A DNA stretch of 64,000 nt from Lachnospiraceae bacterium (lineage in GTDB: Bacteria; Bacillota; Clostridia; Lachnospirales; Lachnospiraceae): positions 1 to 64,000 of the forward strand of contig BLMJ01000174.1 in the NCBI GenBank assembly GCA_011960625.1, written 5' to 3'. Shown here in pieces: positions 26,906 to 34,868 of the stretch. Below the pieces are notes generated by a model. That model saw only the letters and a program-made list of their open reading frames with translations, did no database searches and was not told where the DNA came from. The first letter of the stretch is position 1, and each line of letters opens with the position of its first letter. Position numbers and translations under genes: made by a program.

Positions 26906-26939
26906 AAAAATCGCAGAGTAACCTACTCTGCGATTTTTT
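26906..26939 (+). terminator. Terminator after the kinase gene; stem repeated near loaP genes
   Basis: A perfect 15-bp stem, 26906-26920 (AAAAATCGCAGAGTA) with 26924-26938, has an ACC loop and ends in T6. The same 15-base arm recurs at 27125-27139 ahead of the first loaP, and its 10-base core recurs ahead of the second. Confidence 0.9.
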
Positions 26940-27040
26940 CATAAACAGCATAATTATTATAACCACCTAATCTTAATAAATCAATACTAAATTATCGTTT
27001 GTAAAAATTTGGTGCAAATTCACGAAAGAAAAGTAAATTA

Positions 27041-27092
27041 AAAATCTGTTTATTTCAAAATATTATCTAAAAAATCTGTTTTAAATCAAAAT
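27041..27092 (+). repeat. Tandem direct repeat upstream of loaP (operon 1)
   Basis: AAAATCTGTTT occurs at 27041-27051 and 27071-27081, exactly 30 bases apart. Each copy is followed by TCAAAAT (27055-27061 and 27086-27092). The stretch is very A/T-rich and carries no gene. It could be a regulator-binding site or part of the promoter region. Confidence 0.5.
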
Positions 27093-27124
27093 TCTCTTTA
27101 AATTATCCATAGAACATGGTCAAA

Positions 27125-27160
27125 AAAAATCGCAGAGTAGGTTACTCCACGAAAGAAGGG
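27125..27160 (+). promoter_or_regulatory. loaP (operon 1) leader hairpin and ribosome site
   Basis: AAAAATCGCAGAGTA (27125-27139) is followed by GGT and TACTC-CA-CGA (27143-27152). This gives a GAGTA/TACTC stem continued by TCG/CGA across a CA/CA internal loop. AGAAGGG at 27154-27160 is an SD sequence directly in front of ATT-ATT-ATC-TGG. The layout recurs before the second loaP. Confidence 0.55.
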
Positions 27161-27706
27161 ATTATTATCTGGTATTTACTTCCCTGCAAAGAGCAGGAAG
27201 AACAAAAAATTCTGGCTTCATGCAGGAAATATCTTTCCGATAGGGCCATTCGGGATGCATTTGTTTTGACCTATGATCAGATGCGCCGGTATCAAGGTCT
27301 ATGGCATATGGAGAAGAAATTATTGTTTCCGGCAAACGTACTCCTAGAAAGCGAGAATGAGGAGATTCTAAAAGGCGAGTTGAGCCGGCAGAAGAGGCTG
27401 GTTGAGGGAATTTCTTGGAATATTCTAAAGCTGGACTGGACAGAAAACGTTAGAGGGCTTTTAAGATTAGATTTAGAAGAAGAAGCTTTTTTGCGTTCAC
27501 TATGCGGAGAACAGAAACATATAGGAATGTCAAAAGGGATTATCTGCAAAGGTGTTACACAGGTGTTTGAAGGCCCGTTAAGAGGACGGGAAGCACAGAT
27601 TTGCAAAATTGACCGTCATAAACGTTTGGCAAGGCTTGAGGCACAGAAGGGCAGGAAGAATCTTCGATATATCCTGGCAGGACTGGAAATTGTGGAAAGA
27701 GTATAG
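27161..27706 (+). CDS. loaP: LoaP-type NusG paralogue (processive antiterminator), operon 1
   Basis: A protein of about 181 residues with the NusG N-terminal NGN layout: WYLLPCKEQEEQK, then LTYDQMRRYQGLWHMEKKLLFPANVLLES (read in parts). A C-terminal KOW domain has GPLRGREAQICKIDRHKRLARL (in parts). LoaP proteins load on RNA polymerase at an RNA hairpin and promote read-through of long operons, and in Clostridia they often head polysaccharide loci. The conserved WY stands right after ATT-ATT-ATC. The only upstream ATG (27116) has no ribosome site and would translate the leader hairpin, so a non-canonical ATT/ATC start is proposed. A close paralogue lies at 53856. Confidence 0.82.
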   Translation: MIIWYLLPCKEQEEQKILASCRKYLSDRAIRDAFVLTYDQMRRYQGLWHMEKKLLFPANVLLESENEEILKGELSRQKRLVEGISWNILKLDWTENVRGLLRLDLEEEAFLRSLCGEQKHIGMSKGIICKGVTQVFEGPLRGREAQICKIDRHKRLARLEAQKGRKNLRYILAGLEIVERV

Positions 27707-27760
27707 GAAAAGAAACCAGAAGTTTACGGCAAGTTTATGAGAATAGGAGCCAAAAGGATT

Positions 27761-29107
27761 ATGGAAAAAAGAAACATCAGTTTCAGCCCTCCTGATATCA
27801 GCGAGTTGGAAATTTCAGAAGTTACAGAAGCGCTTCGTTCCGGATGGATTACGACGGGACCTAGAACAAAGCTGTTAGAAAGACGTTTGGCGGCATTTAT
27901 AGAGACGGGAAGAACTGATATTGACTGTGAGATAAAAGAAAATATAGCAAAATACAGCCATCGTGTAGTCTGTCTGGAATCAGCAACGTCGGCTGAGGAA
28001 CTGAATTTTCGTATTCTTGGAGTAGGTCCGGGAGACGAAGTGATTGTTCCTGCCTATACATATACAGCGTCCGCGTCGGCAGCAATTCATTGTGGCGCAA
28101 AGGTTGTATTTGTGGACACTGTGAAGCCGGACGGTGCAAACGACACACATGCACCGGAAATGAATTATCAGAAATTAGCAGAGGCTATTAATGAGAGAAC
28201 AAAGGCAATTGTGGCGGTAGACATTGGCGGCGTTGTGTGTGATTATGACAAGGTTTTTGAAGCGGTGCAAAGCAGGAAAGCTTGCTTTGTACCCATGGAG
28301 GACCATAGCGACGGATTGCGTGATATAAATAGCAGGATTCAGAGTGAAATTGGCAGAGCAGCTATTGTTGCAGACAGCGCGCATAGTCTTGGCGCCTGGC
28401 GGAACGTTGGCGGGCGTAGGCTTAACTGTGGACAGATTGCAGATTTTACTTCTTATTCTTTTCATGCAGTGAAAAATTTTACCACGGCAGAAGGAGGAGC
28501 CTCTACATGGCTTCCGTTGAGTAAAGTTACGAATGATGAAATATATAAATATTATCAATTGCTTTCCCTTCATGGACAGAACAAGGACGCTATGGAGAAA
28601 ACAACGCTGGGAGCCTGGGAGTATGACATCATCGGCTCTTGGTATAAGTGCAATATGACGGATATCACGGCGTCCATCGGTTTGGGGCAGCTTGAGCGAT
28701 ATCTGGATATGCTGAAACGCAGGAGTGAAATTGTTGAAAAGTATGACAAAATATGTGATGAATTGGGGTTAAAACATCTGATGCATCACACAAGAGATAT
28801 GCAAAGCAGTAATCATCTTTATCTTGTCCGTGTTCCTGGAATTACATCAAAACAGAGGACAAGGATTATAGAAAAAATGGCAGAAGAGGGGATTGTATGT
28901 AACGTACATTATAAACCGCTCCCTATGATGACTGCATATAAGAATATGGGATGGGATATCAGGGATTTTCCTAATGCATATGGTTATTTTGAAAATCTGA
29001 TTTCTTTGCCCCTTCATACGAGGTTGTCAGAGGAAGATGTAGCGTATATTTCGGACATATTGAAAAAAATTATTTTAAGAGAGTATTGTGACAGAACATG
29101 GAAGTAA
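27761..29107 (+). CDS. DegT/DnrJ/EryC1 family nucleotide-sugar aminotransferase (PseC-like)
   Basis: About 448 residues. Landmarks are SGWITTGPRTKLLERRLA, an SATSAEEL cofactor loop, VPAYTYTASASA, VADSAHSLGA, and the PLP lysine in SFHAVKNFTTAEGG. The C-terminus has NVHYKPLPMMTAYK and SLPLHTRLSEEDV. The family makes 4-amino-4,6-dideoxy sugars from nucleotide-linked 4-keto sugars. Next to acetyltransferase, PseG-like and PseI-like genes, PseC-type activity is likely. ATG 27737 is also in frame. It is the first enzyme gene after loaP. Confidence 0.85.
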   Translation: MEKRNISFSPPDISELEISEVTEALRSGWITTGPRTKLLERRLAAFIETGRTDIDCEIKENIAKYSHRVVCLESATSAEELNFRILGVGPGDEVIVPAYTYTASASAAIHCGAKVVFVDTVKPDGANDTHAPEMNYQKLAEAINERTKAIVAVDIGGVVCDYDKVFEAVQSRKACFVPMEDHSDGLRDINSRIQSEIGRAAIVADSAHSLGAWRNVGGRRLNCGQIADFTSYSFHAVKNFTTAEGGASTWLPLSKVTNDEIYKYYQLLSLHGQNKDAMEKTTLGAWEYDIIGSWYKCNMTDITASIGLGQLERYLDMLKRRSEIVEKYDKICDELGLKHLMHHTRDMQSSNHLYLVRVPGITSKQRTRIIEKMAEEGIVCNVHYKPLPMMTAYKNMGWDIRDFPNAYGYFENLISLPLHTRLSEEDVAYISDILKKIILREYCDRTWK

Positions 29108-29883
29108 TCTTAGATAAATTTAATACCCATATATTCCATCTCAAATGGGGAAATGTAAGCGGTGTGAAAAATAGTCTTACAATAAATGAAATCGACAGAT
29201 TGATGGAGGATGCAACAAAGGATGGATTTCAAAATCTGATTGTAAAAATTGATACTGGTTTTAAACGGGCTGTCAATATATTTGAGGATAGAAAGTTCCA
29301 ATTAGTTGATACTCAAATGATGTATGAAATAGCTGTGAAGCCTCCAATTAGGGCAGATGTTCCAATTCTTATACCCAATGTAATATTTCGTGAACAAAGA
29401 CAAGAGGATGTTGCAAAGATTGTCAATATAGCAAGAAATACATTTGTTCTTGATCAATTTCATTCAGATATGGCGTTGGAGAAAGAAGACTGTGATCGAT
29501 ATTACGGGGAGTGGGCAAGGAATTGCTGCGAAGGTTTTGCTGATGGGGTATTTGTGCTTACGTGCGACGATGTAATTGCCGGTTTTATAACCATTCATTT
29601 TAGAGAGCCTAAAAAAGCAACGGTCGGACTTGCTGCTATTGATACAAAATATCAAGGAAATGGATTTTTTCACTATATGATTGAGAAGACACTTGACTAT
29701 TTGAGAGATAGAGAGTGTAAGACACTTTTTTACGGTACACAGTTGTGCAACCAGCCGGTACTTAGAGTCATGTCCAAGTTTGGAGGGGTGCCGCTCTACA
29801 GCAAGCATGTTTTTCATAGAATGTTAACTACATCAGGAGGGGAGAATGAAGGCAGATCTGTTCAAGATGGATTTAGCAGTTGA
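29098..29883 (+). CDS. GNAT N-acetyltransferase, WecD/RffC-like
   Basis: A 261-residue protein with a divergent N-terminal half and a C-terminal GNAT domain. The pattern TFVLDQFHSDMALEKEDCDRYYGEWARN (in parts) and AIDTKYQGNGFFHYMIEKTL matches WecD/RffC-like enzymes, which acetylate 4-amino-4,6-dideoxy sugars. It overlaps the aminotransferase stop by 10 bases and is overlapped by the next gene by 38. Most likely it acetylates the amino sugar made by its neighbour, filling the PseH-like step. Confidence 0.75.
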   Translation: MEVILDKFNTHIFHLKWGNVSGVKNSLTINEIDRLMEDATKDGFQNLIVKIDTGFKRAVNIFEDRKFQLVDTQMMYEIAVKPPIRADVPILIPNVIFREQRQEDVAKIVNIARNTFVLDQFHSDMALEKEDCDRYYGEWARNCCEGFADGVFVLTCDDVIAGFITIHFREPKKATVGLAAIDTKYQGNGFFHYMIEKTLDYLRDRECKTLFYGTQLCNQPVLRVMSKFGGVPLYSKHVFHRMLTTSGGENEGRSVQDGFSS

Positions 29884-30523
29884 TGATGAGGCGTTACTTA
29901 AGAAGAATACGATGGAGAAAAAGATAAAAAGGGCAGCAGATTTTGCTATTTCTATCTTATTACTTATCATAGTATGTCCTCTTCTTGTGTGCGCCTGTAT
30001 TGCGATTAGAATAGAATCAAAAGGAAGCGCCATTTATAGACAGAAAAGATATGGATTTTGCGGCAGAGAATTTATAGCGTATAAATTAAGAACAATGTAT
30101 GAACACAGTTCAGACGGCAATTTGGCCGCGCCGAAAGCCGGAGATACCAGGGTCACAAGAGTAGGAAAGATACTAAGAAAGACCAGCATAGACGAGCTGC
30201 CGCAGTTGTTCAATGTACTCCATGGTGATATGAGTATTCTGGGGCCAAGGGCCGTACCCTATAAAGAGATTGAACTTAGATTAGAAAATATGATAAAGAG
30301 TAACCCAGAGCAGGAAGGGCAGTTTCGCAGGGCGATGGAAATACGAACGTTGATGAGACCGGGAATCAGCGGAATGGCACAGGCATATGGAAGAAGTGCG
30401 CTTACTGCTAAGGAGGCAACCGGATACGATGTGTATTATGTTATGTACTATTCCTTACTCTTAGATATCAGAATATTTTTTAAGACAATTGATACTATTT
30501 TATTCCGAAAGGGAGTGAATTGA
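29846..30523 (+). CDS. Initiating sugar-phosphate transferase (PglC/EPS sugar transferase family)
   Basis: A 225-residue monotopic phosphoglycosyl transferase. One hydrophobic hairpin (about 30-53, FAISILLLIIVCPLLVCACI in parts) is followed by the catalytic core with YKLRTMYEHSS, TRVGKILRKTSIDELPQLFNVL (in parts), GPRAVPY and MRPGISGMAQAYGRS. It transfers a sugar-1-phosphate to undecaprenyl phosphate to begin the repeat unit. GGAGGGGAG precedes ATG 29846, within the end of the acetyltransferase gene. Confidence 0.88.
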   Translation: MKADLFKMDLAVDDEALLKKNTMEKKIKRAADFAISILLLIIVCPLLVCACIAIRIESKGSAIYRQKRYGFCGREFIAYKLRTMYEHSSDGNLAAPKAGDTRVTRVGKILRKTSIDELPQLFNVLHGDMSILGPRAVPYKEIELRLENMIKSNPEQEGQFRRAMEIRTLMRPGISGMAQAYGRSALTAKEATGYDVYYVMYYSLLLDIRIFFKTIDTILFRKGVN

Positions 30524-32571
30524 TGAGTAAAGCGTTATTTGTATGTTATGGCGGAGGACATGCTGACGCGTTGATTCCAGTGATGGAATATTTGAGGAAA
30601 AATACGGATATAGAAGTGGAAGCGATTGGCATAAATCTTGCTGTTGAAAAAATGAGAAAGGCAGAAATTCCATGCAAGTCACTCAGCGATTATCTTGATA
30701 TTCGAAGTGTGGAATTGGGCTTTCCCTTGGCAAGAAAGAGGCACGATTTTTCATCAAAAGTCAGTTTTGCAGATTCCATAGCCTATTATGGTTTTTCAAT
30801 GTCAGATTTGATTGATGAAGCAGGGGTAAAATCTGCCGAAAAGATACTTCGTATTTATGACCGCAGAACCATGTTCCCGCAAAAAACAATGATGAGAATC
30901 TTGAATCAGGAAAAACCAGACGTGGTGGTCACTACAACCATGAACAGATTTGAGGCCGCCACATTATATGCTGCTGGAAAGCTTGGAATTGCAACGGTTA
31001 AAGTTGAGGATTTGATAGGAAGAGTAAATAGAACGTTTCCAGATAAGATTCAGGTAGATACACAGGCAGAAAAGGAAGAGCTCATGCAGAGAGGCTTTTC
31101 TGAGCAAAGGATCATTCTGAGAGAGGAAATGGAGAACCCGACGGTTATCAGTTATTGTGAAAAAATACATCAAAGACAGTTAGAGATGCGGCCTACGGCA
31201 TTTGCCGTATTGTGCGATTATGCAAAGCAGGAAATCATGAAAAGAGGTATTTGGAGTGCTTCGATTCATGTTACTGGTCAGCCGGCGTTCGACAGACACC
31301 CATGGTTTCAGCAGAATACTTCTAAGGAAGAGGTGTGCAGAGAACTTTCTTTGGAGGCGGGAAAGCCGTTATTAACATTTATGTCCCAGCCAAACGCAGA
31401 AAGGGAAGACGTATTCAAAACATTTGTCAAGGCTGTGGAAAGCCTTTCCCATACAGAGCTTCAAGTTGTAGTTAAACTGCATCCAAATGAAGACGGACGT
31501 ATTCAAAGATTAATTCTGAAAGAACATAATACGGATAAGATAAAGTTAGTAAAGGAGATGGATGCAAGGTTACTTCTCGCGGTGTCTGATGTGATTGTAA
31601 CGGTATCCTCTACCACAGGCCTGGAAGCGGCGGTTATGGGTAAACCCTTAGTTTACCTTAACGTCACGGATAAAGAAGACTACATACCTTTTGAGCAGAT
31701 GGGGATCGGGTTAAGGTGTACCAATTCGGTTGAAGTAGCAGAGTGTCTTAAAAAAATTCTTATTCGTCATGAAAAGCTGGATTTTCCAGAATTAAAAAAG
31801 TATGTGACGGATGGGAAAGCGGCTGTAAGGGTAGGGGAGCTAATACGAAAAGCGGCAAGAAAAGAGTTAAAGCCTGTTAGAAAAGTAGTCATCATTGTTC
31901 AGGCAAGAATGGGCTCTTTAAGGCTTCCGGGAAAAGTAATGAAGACGTTGGCAGGAAAACCTATGATCTGGCATTTGGTTAACCGTATGCGGCAGAGTAA
32001 GCTGGCAATGGAGGTGATTGTGGCTACCTCCGAGGCTTCTAATAATGCTTCGCTGAAGGAGTATATGACAAAGGCCAGTATACCTTGGTATGAGGGAAGT
32101 GAGACAGACGTACTGAAGCGATATGTAGAAACCGCAAAAAAATCGGGAGCAGAAGTAATCGTTAGGGTTACGGCAGACAATCCCTTAACCAGCGCAGTAT
32201 GTATTGATCAAATGATAGAATCCCATTTTCAAATGAATGCTGATTATACGGTTATGAAAGGGCTGCCAATCGGCGTAACAGGAGAAGTTGTCAACTTGGA
32301 GGTTTTAGAAAACGTTTGCGGTAAAAAAGATTTGACACAGACAGATAGGGAACATGTTACGCTTTACGTTTATGAGCATCCGGATGAATATAAAATAAAT
32401 TATATGGAGGCTCCAAAGGAAATAAACAGTCCGGATACCAGGCTGACGGTAGATACGTTAGAAGATTTTAAAAGGATGGAAGATATCTATGAACAGCTTT
32501 ACAAGGGAAATGATATAAAACTAGAGGACGTACTTTCTTACCTTTCATTTTCCCGTTTGGAGCATAGATAA
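30520..32571 (+). CDS. Fused GT-B glycosyltransferase-like and SpsF-type cytidylyltransferase
   Basis: A 683-residue protein. Residues 1-about 445 form a GT-B/CDP-glycerol-transferase-like module: FVCYGGGHADALIPV at the start, VTGQPAFDRHPW, VVKLHPNEDG and SSTTGLEAAVMGKPLVYLN. Residues about 455-683 are a complete SpsF/CMP-sugar synthetase-like cytidylyltransferase: VIIVQARMGSLRLPGKVMK, VRVTADNPLTS and NSPDTRLTVDTLEDF. The second module should activate a nonulosonic acid with CMP (PseF/NeuA role). The first may transfer it or act on a precursor; this is inference. It starts 4 bases inside the previous gene (ATGATG at the TGA). Confidence 0.78.
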   Translation: MMSKALFVCYGGGHADALIPVMEYLRKNTDIEVEAIGINLAVEKMRKAEIPCKSLSDYLDIRSVELGFPLARKRHDFSSKVSFADSIAYYGFSMSDLIDEAGVKSAEKILRIYDRRTMFPQKTMMRILNQEKPDVVVTTTMNRFEAATLYAAGKLGIATVKVEDLIGRVNRTFPDKIQVDTQAEKEELMQRGFSEQRIILREEMENPTVISYCEKIHQRQLEMRPTAFAVLCDYAKQEIMKRGIWSASIHVTGQPAFDRHPWFQQNTSKEEVCRELSLEAGKPLLTFMSQPNAEREDVFKTFVKAVESLSHTELQVVVKLHPNEDGRIQRLILKEHNTDKIKLVKEMDARLLLAVSDVIVTVSSTTGLEAAVMGKPLVYLNVTDKEDYIPFEQMGIGLRCTNSVEVAECLKKILIRHEKLDFPELKKYVTDGKAAVRVGELIRKAARKELKPVRKVVIIVQARMGSLRLPGKVMKTLAGKPMIWHLVNRMRQSKLAMEVIVATSEASNNASLKEYMTKASIPWYEGSETDVLKRYVETAKKSGAEVIVRVTADNPLTSAVCIDQMIESHFQMNADYTVMKGLPIGVTGEVVNLEVLENVCGKKDLTQTDREHVTLYVYEHPDEYKINYMEAPKEINSPDTRLTVDTLEDFKRMEDIYEQLYKGNDIKLEDVLSYLSFSRLEHR

Positions 32572-32587
32572 ATGGATGGAGATAAAC

Positions 32588-33856
32588 ATGAGAAAAGTAG
32601 AATATTTAATCTTAGGAGCAGGTGTGTCGGGGCTTGCATTTGCAAATCACGTTGGACACAGTGATTACTTGATCCTAGAGAGAGAAAGGGAGCCGGGCGG
32701 ATATTGCCGCACTACGAAAAGGGGAGAATATGTGTGGGATTATGCGGGCCATTTCTTTCATTTCTCACATCCACAGTTAAAAAAGAATTTTGAGGCTGTG
32801 ACCACTTCAGACGAGACGGTGTATCGCGTAAAAAATACGAAGATCTATTACAAAGGATACTATGTGGACTATCCTTTTCAAAAGAATATTCATCAGCTAA
32901 CCAAGGATGAATTGATTGAATGTATATATGATCTCTTTGAGAAGAGTGAAAAAAATAGATATGATAGCTTTCTGGATATGCTGTATGGAAAATTTGGAAA
33001 GAGTATTACGGAAAAATTTTTGCGTCCATATAATGAGAAGTTATATGCCTGTGACTTGAATCTGCTTGATGTAAATGCAATGGGAAGGTTTTTTCCGGAG
33101 GCTGATTTGGAAAGTATTATTCGGAATATGAAAGTTGCGGATAATGCTTCCTATAACAGTGAGTTTTTGTATCCTAAGCGTGGAGCAGAGGTTTTCGTAA
33201 ATAAACTTTTGGAGAAGCTGGAAATGGAGAAAATCCATCTCAGAGAAAGAGTTCAGTCGGTAAATACGGATAAACATATAGTGATAACAGACAAGGATAG
33301 GTATCAGTATGATTATTTGATTTCATCGCTTCCATTCCATGAGTTTATAAAAATGTCGGATATTGTTGAGCAAGTGGATTGTTCTGTATTTTCGTATAAT
33401 CAGGTACTTGTACTGAATCTGGGGTTTGATCAAAAAGCAGTCGATTCAGATATTCATTGGATTTATGTACCAAGTAAGGAGATAAATTTTTATAGAGCCG
33501 GATTTTATAATAATATTATCGGTTCAAAAAAGCTTAGCATGTACATTGAGATTGGATATGATAAAGACTACGTCATTACAGACGCGGAAATTACAAGGCA
33601 GCTTGATTTGACGATTGACAATCTAAGAAGGATGAAAATTATAAGGAAGCATCGTCTGACAGAGCATCAGGCGATTATTATGAACCCTGCATATGTTCAT
33701 ATTACTCAGAAAAGTATGGAAACTGTGGGAAAGTTAAAAGAAATGTTAGCTGAAAATCATGTGTATACCGTCGGACGCTACGGGGACTGGAAATACTGCT
33801 CCATCGAGGATTGTATGGTGGATTCTCTAAACATAGCGAAGCAAATCAAGGGGTAA
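32588..33856 (+). CDS. FAD-dependent UDP-galactopyranose-mutase-like/protoporphyrinogen-oxidase-like protein
   Basis: A 422-residue flavoprotein. The N-terminus YLILGAGVSGLAFA with EREREPGGYCRT and the GGHFFH-like AGHFFHFSHP binds FAD. Central VDYPFQKNIHQL and RPYNEKLYACDLNLLD and C-terminal VYTVGRYGDWKYCSIEDCM fit the UGM-related family found in glycan loci. The exact reaction is unknown: ring contraction of a nucleotide sugar or a redox step. GGATGGAG precedes ATG 32588; an in-frame ATG at 32576 falls inside that site. Confidence 0.72.
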   Translation: MRKVEYLILGAGVSGLAFANHVGHSDYLILEREREPGGYCRTTKRGEYVWDYAGHFFHFSHPQLKKNFEAVTTSDETVYRVKNTKIYYKGYYVDYPFQKNIHQLTKDELIECIYDLFEKSEKNRYDSFLDMLYGKFGKSITEKFLRPYNEKLYACDLNLLDVNAMGRFFPEADLESIIRNMKVADNASYNSEFLYPKRGAEVFVNKLLEKLEMEKIHLRERVQSVNTDKHIVITDKDRYQYDYLISSLPFHEFIKMSDIVEQVDCSVFSYNQVLVLNLGFDQKAVDSDIHWIYVPSKEINFYRAGFYNNIIGSKKLSMYIEIGYDKDYVITDAEITRQLDLTIDNLRRMKIIRKHRLTEHQAIIMNPAYVHITQKSMETVGKLKEMLAENHVYTVGRYGDWKYCSIEDCMVDSLNIAKQIKG

Positions 33857-33858
33857 AA

Positions 33859-34839
33859 ATGGAATCATTTAAGTTATTTTTCAGATTTAACTGTGGAAAT
33901 ATGTGGGGATTAGGACACTTGTATAGGAATCTGGCGCTTATGCAGGAAATGACTCTCAGAGGTTTTGTGTGCGAAGCGCTGATTAACGATGTAGATGCCG
34001 CAAAAAATATGCTAAAAGAGAAGGGGGTTAAGTATCGTCTTTTATCAAAAGAGTTGGAAACAGCAGATGAATTACTTGAGGTTATAAAAGGAAGCGGCAG
34101 CCAACGAAACCCTATAGGGTTAGTGATAGATCGTCTAAACACTGAGAAAGGGTATATGGATATTCTTTTGAACCATGGTTTAAAGGTCATTTGCTATGAC
34201 AATTACGATAAAAGCGCATTAGAGGCAAAGCTGCTGATTAATACACGAAAGCTTTTGGTGGGAAATGTAATTCCAGAATATAGCGGGCCCGCATATCAGT
34301 TACTTAGAAATGAAGTCTTAGAGTATGCCAAGAGAGATAAAAAAATAAAAGAGGTTGGAAAGAAAGTATTCGTACATTTTGGCGGAACAGATCCTCTTCA
34401 TATTCTGGATATGGCATATGATGTATGCTCCAATCTGAAAGAATACCAGTTCATTTATGTTGCTGGGAAAGGAGCTGAAAATCGTAATGAACTATTTTTG
34501 CAGACACCTGAGAATTTTACCGAATTATTGTATGAGGCGGACGCGGCGATTATCAGTGGGGGCGTCACAATGTATGAAGCGGCTGCGCTGGGAATACCGA
34601 TGCTTCTTATAAACCAGAATGAAGATCAAAAGTTGGCGGCAGGTATATTTGAAAAAGAAATGAAGGCAGTAAATTTAGGACTTTTAAGTGAGACGAGTCC
34701 TGCAAAATTACGAAAAAGTTTAGTGGACCTGATGAAGGATGTGAAGTACAGAAAGACAATGTCTTTGTTGGGAAAAAAATTTGTGGATGGGAAAGGTCTG
34801 AATCGGGTCTGCGATATTATTGAGAAGGTTTTTACTTAA
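33859..34839 (+). CDS. PseG-like UDP-sugar hydrolase / GT-B family protein
   Basis: A 326-residue protein. The start LFFRFNCGNMWGLGHLYRNLAL carries the glycine-rich G-GH-xR loop of PseG (UDP-2,4-diacetamido-2,4,6-trideoxyaltropyranose hydrolase). The C-terminal half has VHFGGTDP, and EADAAIISGGVTMYEAAALGIP, the UDP-binding MurG-like region. It should remove UDP from the amino sugar to supply PseI. AGGGGT precedes ATG 33859, just after the upstream stop. Confidence 0.8.
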   Translation: MESFKLFFRFNCGNMWGLGHLYRNLALMQEMTLRGFVCEALINDVDAAKNMLKEKGVKYRLLSKELETADELLEVIKGSGSQRNPIGLVIDRLNTEKGYMDILLNHGLKVICYDNYDKSALEAKLLINTRKLLVGNVIPEYSGPAYQLLRNEVLEYAKRDKKIKEVGKKVFVHFGGTDPLHILDMAYDVCSNLKEYQFIYVAGKGAENRNELFLQTPENFTELLYEADAAIISGGVTMYEAAALGIPMLLINQNEDQKLAAGIFEKEMKAVNLGLLSETSPAKLRKSLVDLMKDVKYRKTMSLLGKKFVDGKGLNRVCDIIEKVFT

Positions 34840-34868
34840 GAAGGTTTTCCTTGAGAGGAGGAATTAAA

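Noticed and set aside
27000..27110. Considered whether the repeats upstream of operon 1 are a phase-variable invertible promoter
   Set aside because: The repeats are direct, not inverted, and no site-specific invertase gene lies nearby.
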